This document shows, one piece after another, positions 7,035-11,255 of a stretch of 11,255 bases of DNA. The stretch is from contig JASFEP010000113.1 in assembly GCA_050124775.1 (NCBI GenBank), positions 1-11,255 of the forward strand, given 5' to 3'. This DNA comes from WTAW01 sp050124775. GTDB taxonomy: Bacteria > Acidobacteriota > Aminicenantia > Aminicenantales > Aminicenantaceae. Each line of letters starts with the position of its first letter. The first letter of the stretch is position 1. Made by a program: the position numbers and the translations under genes. The notes beneath the pieces are model-generated. The model saw only the letters and a program-made list of their open reading frames with translations. It was not told where the DNA came from and made no database searches.

Positions 7035-7062
7035 TTGACATTTTTAGCAAAGAGAATAATGT
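7035..7062 (+). promoter_or_regulatory. Candidate sigma-70-type promoter for the asparaginase-like gene
   Basis: A perfect -35 hexamer TTGACA at 7035-7040 is followed after 16 bases by TAATGT (7057-7062), a weak -10. Nearby AATAAT at 7055-7060 would have too short a spacer. The AT-rich context and position 40 bases before the start support it moderately. Confidence 0.4.
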
Positions 7063-7101
7063 ATTGAAGTCTGTACTACTGATAATCGAGGAGGTCGCAT
7101 C

Positions 7102-8190
7102 ATGGCAAAGAGAATATCCAGGAGGAGCTTTTTCAATCAGAGCGTGGGTTTGGGAGCAGGAACTCTTCTTTTCAATAGGCTATCGGCTTTTCAGACGGCT
7201 CCGTCTGGCACAACACCCATGATGATCGTTGCGCATACAAATGAAACCGGTAAAAAAGCCTCCGAAACAGGATGGAAGATATTGGCCGATGGAGGTTCCG
7301 CTCTAGATGCTGTCGAAAAAGCCGCCAATATCATCGAGTTGGATGGAGAAGGGATGGGTGTCGGTTATGGAGGCTTGCCGAACGAAGATGGTATCGTCCA
7401 GCTCGATGCCTCTATAATGGATGGAAAAACATATAACGCCGGATCCGTGGCCTGTCTAGAAAACATCAAGACTCCTTGTTCGGTGGCGCGTGTCGTCATG
7501 GAAAAGACAGACCATGTCATGCTCGTCGGAAAGGACGCTCTGGAGTTCGCGAGGATCTGCGGATTCGAGGAGCATGATTTACTGACGGAAAAGGCACGTA
7601 AGGTGTGGCTTTATTGGAAAGAACACAGGAGCGAACATGACGATTGGGGGCCACCGGAGCACTTAAAGAAAGTCAAAAAAGAAGGAGGGGACTCAGCTGA
7701 AGATGATAATGAAGATTTCGCGCGTCTCCAAGGCACAACGAACGTACTGGCGATAGATAAAAACGGAGATGTTGCAGGCGTCACAACGACAAGTGGGCTC
7801 AGCTTCAAAATTCCCGGGCGCACGGGTGATTCTCCGATCATCGGTGCCGGACTCTATGTGGACAACGAAGTGGGCGCCGCCGCTGCCACAGGAAGAGGTG
7901 AGGATGTGATCAAATCCTGTTCGTCCTTCTACATGGTTATGCGTATGAAAGAGGGCCGTACACCTCAACAAGCCTGTGACGATGCCGTAAGGCTCATCGC
8001 GTCCAAATACAAAGCTATCAAATCGGATTTTCTCCCCGGAGAAACTTTCCGGGCTATCAACAAGAAAGGGGAATATGGTTGCGCCCGAATGGTCAGCGAT
8101 TCGAAGGCGACCATGTCGGTCATCAATTCAAGCGGTTATCGCATTCATGAGGGCAGCCTTCACTTTTACCGCGAAAGACGCCGCCGGTAG
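7102..8190 (+). CDS. Tat-exported glycosylasparaginase/asparaginase-family Ntn-hydrolase
   Basis: Predicted periplasmic N-terminal-nucleophile amidohydrolase of the isoaspartyl-peptidase/glycosylasparaginase (asparaginase type 2) family, acting on asparagine, beta-aspartyl peptides or glycosylasparagine. A twin-arginine signal, SRRSFF (residues 6-11), precedes a hydrophobic segment ending near residue 30. Family elements are VGYGGLPNEDGIVQLDASIMDG (87-108, shown as one block), the nucleophile region QGTTNVLAID with predicted Thr212, and GRTGDSPIIGAGLYVD with GAAAATGRGE downstream, which form the substrate pocket. Self-cleavage before Thr212 would give two chains. Glycosylasparaginases usually have His-Asp before the nucleophile; here it is Gln-Gly, more like plant-type asparaginases. 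The 362-residue length is normal for the Tat-bearing forms. GAGGAGGT lies 6 bases before the ATG. It is not part of the upstream operon. Confidence 0.87.
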   Translation: MAKRISRRSFFNQSVGLGAGTLLFNRLSAFQTAPSGTTPMMIVAHTNETGKKASETGWKILADGGSALDAVEKAANIIELDGEGMGVGYGGLPNEDGIVQLDASIMDGKTYNAGSVACLENIKTPCSVARVVMEKTDHVMLVGKDALEFARICGFEEHDLLTEKARKVWLYWKEHRSEHDDWGPPEHLKKVKKEGGDSAEDDNEDFARLQGTTNVLAIDKNGDVAGVTTTSGLSFKIPGRTGDSPIIGAGLYVDNEVGAAAATGRGEDVIKSCSSFYMVMRMKEGRTPQQACDDAVRLIASKYKAIKSDFLPGETFRAINKKGEYGCARMVSDSKATMSVINSSGYRIHEGSLHFYRERRRR

Positions 8191-8196
8191 AATAGA

Positions 8197-8637
8197 TCAG
8201 TCCTTATAAAAACCGGACACAGGATCATAGGCCTGGATTCCGATTTTCTTTGCTGTTTGTAAAAGATTCGTATCGGAAGTAATAAAAATGCTCACATTGC
8301 ATGCCACTGCCGAACTCAGATGAACTGCATCCGAACCCCTCAAGGGATGCTGAATCGCAAAAGACGCGGCCAGCTCTGCTAATTCATCAGAAAGGGGAAC
8401 CCTGGTGAATAAACCTTGCCAGTCTTTTTCGAATTCTTTCATGGCATTTGCAGACTCATTTTCCGTTATCTCTTTACCCCGAATTTTTCTTCCAAGCGCG
8501 GCAGAGAATTCAACGATCGCCAATGTGGAGATGTATATTTCCTCCATGACCGAGCGAAAAAACTCCTCCAGTTCTTCCGAACCTGGTTCCTGAACGTAGC
8601 GTTTGGCCAGGCTTGATGTATCGATAAACGCTTTCAC
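8197..8637 (-). CDS. PIN-domain toxin, VapC-like ribonuclease
   Basis: Predicted toxin RNase of a type II toxin-antitoxin pair; VapC proteins cut tRNA, rRNA or other RNA with Mg or Mn. In the 146-residue product the PIN-domain acidic residues are all present: D6 (AFIDTSSL), E43 (IVEFSAAL), D103 (RGSDAVHL) and D122 (ITSDTNLL). The start is GTG at 8637-8635, overlapping the antitoxin stop as GTGA, so translation is coupled. It converges on the hydrolase gene with only 6 bases between their stop codons. No inactivating change is visible. The cellular target cannot be inferred from sequence. Confidence 0.87.
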   Translation of the reverse strand: MKAFIDTSSLAKRYVQEPGSEELEEFFRSVMEEIYISTLAIVEFSAALGRKIRGKEITENESANAMKEFEKDWQGLFTRVPLSDELAELAASFAIQHPLRGSDAVHLSSAVACNVSIFITSDTNLLQTAKKIGIQAYDPVSGFYKD

Positions 8638-8849
8638 TTACGCATCTCCAGGATATGTTCCGAAACCAGCTTTCCTATACCCGGAGAGATCCGTTTTATT
8701 TTACGACTTCGAAGATCGCCGACCGGTTTGTCATTCAGTTTCGATATGTGATAACGGATCACAGCACTTTTAGTCCTTCCCGTTTTTTTGCAGTATTCTT
8801 CAAGAACGCTAAATTCCTCATCTGAGAGTTTAACCAGCAGTTGTTTCAT
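8634..8849 (-). CDS. Ribbon-helix-helix antitoxin (VapB/CopG-like)
   Basis: Small 71-residue protein whose N-terminal half fits a ribbon-helix-helix DNA-binding fold: strand KQLLVKLSDEE, helix EFSVLEEYCKKTG, then TKSAVIRYHISKL. The C-terminal 25 residues (SRKIKRISPGIGKLVSEHI) are the likely toxin-binding arm. It should neutralise the PIN toxin encoded immediately downstream with a 4-base overlap, and it should repress its own promoter. AAGGAT (8860-8855 on the minus strand) is a suitable ribosome site before the ATG. The family call rests on fold-like pattern and gene order rather than on a signature motif. Confidence 0.78.
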   Translation of the reverse strand: MKQLLVKLSDEEFSVLEEYCKKTGRTKSAVIRYHISKLNDKPVGDLRSRKIKRISPGIGKLVSEHILEMRK

Positions 8850-8874
8850 GGTTTATCCTTTGAGGGATATATTT

Positions 8875-8890
8875 ATATATAATTATATAT
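8875..8890. promoter_or_regulatory. Perfect 16-bp AT palindrome, likely antitoxin operator
   Basis: ATATATAATTATATAT is its own reverse complement. It covers the predicted -10 and start region of the toxin-antitoxin promoter, where an RHH repressor dimer would be expected to bind. A second inverted pair, GATATAT (8866-8872) and ATATATC (8885-8891), overlaps it. Confidence 0.55.
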
Positions 8891-8910
8891 CTCCATCTAT
8901 ACAAAAGCAA
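8882..8910 (-). promoter_or_regulatory. Promoter of the toxin-antitoxin pair
   Basis: On the minus strand, TTGCTT (8910-8905) is followed after exactly 17 bases by a perfect TATAAT (8887-8882). The inferred transcription start lies about 25 bases before the antitoxin ATG. The -35 is poor (3 of 6 consensus), but -10 and spacing are ideal and the -10 lies in the palindrome. Confidence 0.55.
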
Positions 8911-8936
8911 GTTGTATTTGAAATTAAATCTAAAGT

Positions 8937-8976
8937 GTCTCATATGTCCGATCCTTCCTAATTTGAGACGATCCTT
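8937..8976. repeat. Short direct and inverted repeats between divergent genes
   Basis: CGATCCTT occurs twice (8949-8956 and 8969-8976, period 20 bases). GTCTCA (8937-8942) and TGAGAC (8964-8969) form an inverted pair. They lie between the divergent toxin-antitoxin and hydrolase promoters. They may be regulator sites or an eroded mobile-element end, or may be chance. Confidence 0.35.
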
Positions 8977-9018
8977 AGATGGTATTTATCTCATTGCTAT
9001 TCTTTCTATCGAGTAACC

Positions 9019-9047
9019 TTGACCTCTTTTTTTGGCAATGATATAAG
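9019..9047 (+). promoter_or_regulatory. Strong sigma-70-type promoter for the hydrolase-acyltransferase pair
   Basis: TTGACC (9019-9024), a 17-base spacer and TATAAG (9042-9047) match consensus at 5 of 6 positions each. The expected transcript start is near 9054, just ahead of CAGGG (9056-9060) and the ATG at 9069, giving a very short leader. Confidence 0.65.
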
Positions 9048-9068
9048 CATTAGGGCAGGGTAAAAATT

Positions 9069-9833
9069 ATGCAGAAATTCCTTTTTCCAATCGGGTATAT
9101 TTTTATCCTTTCATTCACTTTTATATCTGTAGAGTGCGGGAAAGACCCCGCTCCCACTCCCGACGAAAAGATCAATGCATATGTCGTCTTGCTGCATGGA
9201 CTTCGTCAGTCGAACGAATCCATGGAAAAGATCGAAGAATGCCTTTTAGGCCATGGCTACAGTGTGTCTAATGTGGATTACCCTTCTACCGACCATACCA
9301 TCCAGTATTTGGCTTCGGTGATTCTGCACGATATTCTCGAACCGATCAGGTATCAGTCTCCATCAAAAATCCATTTTGTCACCCATTCTATGGGAGGGAT
9401 CATCGTTCGCTGTTACCTAAAGCATCACGACCTTCCCAATCTCGGCCGTGTTGTGATGATCAGCCCTCCCAATCAGGGAAGCGAGCTGGTCGATCTGCTC
9501 AAGGATCAGGCTGTTCTCCGGAGGATCTGGGGCCCTGCGGCTGCACAACTGAGTCTCGATGAAGGCAGTCTTGTACAGAACTTGGGACCTGTGGATTTCG
9601 AACTGGGCGTTATTGCCGGGAGCAGGAGCTTCAATCCAATTTATTCTGCGCTTCTTCCCGGGCCAGATGATGGAGTTGTCACAGTCGAAAGCATGAAGGT
9701 CCAGGGGATGGATGATTTTATCGTATTGCCTCTGTCTCATGGATTCATTATGAAGAATGAAAACGCGATCTCCCAGGTGATTTACTTCCTGGAGCATGGC
9801 ATCTTCCAAAAAGAAGACACAGGAGAGTCATGA
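9069..9833 (+). CDS. Exported alpha/beta hydrolase (lipase/esterase-like)
   Basis: Predicted serine hydrolase of 254 residues with an N-terminal signal or anchor (about 1-22: FLFPIGYIFILSFTFIS). Cys23 follows the hydrophobic run, but the preceding SVE is a poor lipobox, so lipoprotein status is uncertain. The alpha/beta hydrolase elements are all visible: oxyanion-loop LLHGL (41-45), nucleophile elbow THSMGG with Ser107, Asp200 or Asp201 in GPDDGVV, and His224 in LSHGF. The pattern resembles the Palp1/triacylglycerol-lipase-like group (lecithin-cholesterol acyltransferase and PGAP1 relatives), which act on esters of lipids. It shares an ATGA overlap with the downstream acyltransferase, so the two are probably coupled and may remodel acyl chains. 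The substrate is not determined; a general carboxylesterase is the alternative. Confidence 0.85.
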   Translation: MQKFLFPIGYIFILSFTFISVECGKDPAPTPDEKINAYVVLLHGLRQSNESMEKIEECLLGHGYSVSNVDYPSTDHTIQYLASVILHDILEPIRYQSPSKIHFVTHSMGGIIVRCYLKHHDLPNLGRVVMISPPNQGSELVDLLKDQAVLRRIWGPAAAQLSLDEGSLVQNLGPVDFELGVIAGSRSFNPIYSALLPGPDDGVVTVESMKVQGMDDFIVLPLSHGFIMKNENAISQVIYFLEHGIFQKEDTGES

Positions 9834-11242
9834 CCGAAACCGTCAGCCTTCCGGTTTGGCTGGTTATCCTGGGGGGGATTCTGGTCTTTTGGTCCTTTTT
9901 ACGTCTCCTGGTTCTTCCTTCACTCCGATGGTTTTTTCGTCGCCGTACGAAAAAAATTATCAGCAAGGTCGACAAGCGCCTCGATCTGCGGCTCCCGGAT
10001 TTTAAGCTCACAAAGCGTCGCGAGATCATCAATCGATTGATATATGACTCAAAAGTGCAGGAAGCGATGAATACATTCGCAACAGAACAAAATATCTCGC
10101 ACGGGAATGCCCTGAAGGAAGTTGAAAAATATGCCAACGAGATTGTGCCCTCCTTCAATGCGTTGATTTACTTCCGCTTCGGCAATTGGTTGAGCCGGTC
10201 TATTTGCCAGATGCTTTACCGCGTGCGTGTGGGATTTGTGGATGAAGAAGGATTTTCAAAATTCGATCCAAAGTCCAGTGTCGTTTTTATCATGAACCAC
10301 CGCAGCAATATCGATTATATCCTCCTCGGATATCTCACGATTAGCCGTGTAGCCTTGAGCTTTGCGGTCGGAGAGTGGGCCAGAGTGTGGCCGCTCCAGC
10401 CACTCCTCCGTTCGTTGGGAGGCTTCTTCGTGAGGCGGGGCTCTGGAAATCCGCTCTACCGCCGAGTTCTCGAGCGATACATCCAGATGGCCACTGAAGG
10501 GGGTGTCGTTCAGGCCGTCTTTCCCGAGGGGAAGCTGAGCAAAGATGGAAGATTGGGCCCGCCGAAGATCGGCATCCTGGATTATATGCTGAGGGCCTAC
10601 GATCCCAACAAAGATCGCGATCTTGTTTTTGTACCTGTGGGGATCAATTACGACCGGGTTCTCGAGGACAGATCTTCATTGCTGGCCATCAATCCAGATG
10701 CTGTCACAAAAAAGAAGGCAGACGTTATGAAGACTGCGTCACTCTATCTGCTCAAAACGATCAGACTGAGATTGCGGCGGGGCTGGTATCGCTACGGATA
10801 TGCTGTCGTCAATTTTGGGACTCCTATCTCTATGAGAATGTATACTAAAGAACACAAGCTTGATTTTTTGAAACTCAACAAAGACGAACGGATCCAATAT
10901 GTCGAATCATTGGCTCAAGACCTGATGAGAGCCGTCGGCAGGATCGTTCCTGTTGTTCCGGTCGCGCTCATCGCATCTGTTTTCTTAGAGGATACACAAA
11001 GAAGTTTTTCCGAATTGGAACTTAAATCCTCAGTCCAACATAAGATCGATAAACTGGAAGAGCGTAATGCATTTGTATATATCCCCCGAAGTGACCGCAA
11101 CTACGCCATCGAAGTGGGGCTTCGCACACTGATTCTCAGACACATCGTTCTCGAAGAAGACGATCTTTACCGCGCCTTTCCTGGAGAAACAAAAATCCTC
11201 CGATACTATGCGAACTCCATCGCACATCTTTTTGAGTGCTAA
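9830..11242 (+). CDS. PlsB/GPAT-like glycerolipid acyltransferase
   Basis: Predicted membrane-bound acyltransferase (470 residues) of the PlsB/GPAT-DHAPAT group, moving a fatty acyl chain onto glycerol-3-phosphate or a related lipid alcohol. A single N-terminal helix (about 8-30: LPVWLVILGGILVFW) is followed by basic residues. Acyltransferase blocks appear in order: NHRSNID (H157, D162; HX4D), GGFFVRRGSGNPLYRRV (197-213), FPEGKLSKDGRLGPPK (231-246) and VPVGINYDRVLE (268-279). These match PlsB blocks I-IV better than the PlsC type. E. coli PlsB has about 807 residues, so this protein lacks much of that N-terminal extension and ends at YYANSIAHLFEC, near a conserved PlsB segment, possibly shortened. 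The start is inside the hydrolase stop (ATGA). Whether it is the primary G3P acyltransferase or a specialised one is unknown. Confidence 0.87.
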   Translation: MTETVSLPVWLVILGGILVFWSFLRLLVLPSLRWFFRRRTKKIISKVDKRLDLRLPDFKLTKRREIINRLIYDSKVQEAMNTFATEQNISHGNALKEVEKYANEIVPSFNALIYFRFGNWLSRSICQMLYRVRVGFVDEEGFSKFDPKSSVVFIMNHRSNIDYILLGYLTISRVALSFAVGEWARVWPLQPLLRSLGGFFVRRGSGNPLYRRVLERYIQMATEGGVVQAVFPEGKLSKDGRLGPPKIGILDYMLRAYDPNKDRDLVFVPVGINYDRVLEDRSSLLAINPDAVTKKKADVMKTASLYLLKTIRLRLRRGWYRYGYAVVNFGTPISMRMYTKEHKLDFLKLNKDERIQYVESLAQDLMRAVGRIVPVVPVALIASVFLEDTQRSFSELELKSSVQHKIDKLEERNAFVYIPRSDRNYAIEVGLRTLILRHIVLEEDDLYRAFPGETKILRYYANSIAHLFEC

Positions 11243-11255
11243 TCCTGTCGGAAGA

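Larger units (their letters stand above)
6761..7101. other. Intergenic region after the seven-gene operon
   Basis: This 341-base stretch holds no intact gene. It contains a minus-strand RelE-like pseudogene (6795-6989), a pyrimidine-rich tract around 7021-7034, and a candidate promoter plus ribosome binding site for the hydrolase gene downstream. I see no convincing stem-loop with a T-tract that would terminate the operon. Confidence 0.6.

Noticed and set aside
9748..10158. 136-codon minus-strand frame across the hydrolase/acyltransferase junction
   Set aside because: Low-complexity Arg/Ser-rich translation opposite two well-supported genes.
1..11255. CRISPR array, tRNA, rRNA or intact insertion sequence
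   Set aside because: No regularly spaced repeats, recognisable structural RNA sequence or transposase gene was found by reading both strands.

Overview
The window looks like chromosomal DNA of a Gram-negative, probably anaerobic bacterium with roughly balanced base composition. The reasons are a cobalamin-type radical SAM enzyme, a Tat-exported Ntn-hydrolase, a PlsB-type acyltransferase and a chromosomal VapBC-like toxin-antitoxin pair. The gene mix would fit a Desulfobacterota-like or Acidobacteriota/Aminicenantes-like lineage, but no rRNA or other marker gene is present, so this is a guess from gene content only.

Region 1 (1-6760) is a compact plus-strand operon of seven genes with gaps of at most 13 bases or overlaps: a UbiA-type prenyltransferase, a diacylglycerol-kinase-family lipid kinase, a ThiL/PurM-like protein, an NAD-type short-chain dehydrogenase (SDR), a four-helix membrane protein, an NADP-type SDR, and a radical SAM protein with a cobalamin-binding-like N-terminus. 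Two overlaps are unusually long (35 and 50 bases). The combination suggests one uncharacterised pathway, most simply the building and modification of a membrane-associated lipid or isoprenoid. No gene here fixes the substrate or product. This operon is the best candidate for an undescribed system in the window.

Region 2 (6761-8190) starts with the decayed remains of a minus-strand RelE/ParE toxin gene carrying an in-frame stop. A candidate promoter and a Tat-exported glycosylasparaginase-family hydrolase follow.

Region 3 (8197-9068) is a minus-strand ribbon-helix-helix antitoxin / PIN-domain toxin pair. Its predicted promoter lies on a perfect 16-bp AT palindrome, a likely autoregulatory operator. 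A short stretch with small direct and inverted repeats follows.

Region 4 (9019-11242) has a strong-looking sigma-70-type promoter, a secreted or membrane-anchored alpha/beta hydrolase, and a PlsB-like glycerolipid acyltransferase coupled to it by a 4-base start/stop overlap. This pair suggests lipid acyl-chain turnover or remodelling and may be functionally related to the region 1 operon, though separated from it by unrelated genes. No rRNA, tRNA, CRISPR array, intact insertion sequence or convincing intrinsic terminator was seen.
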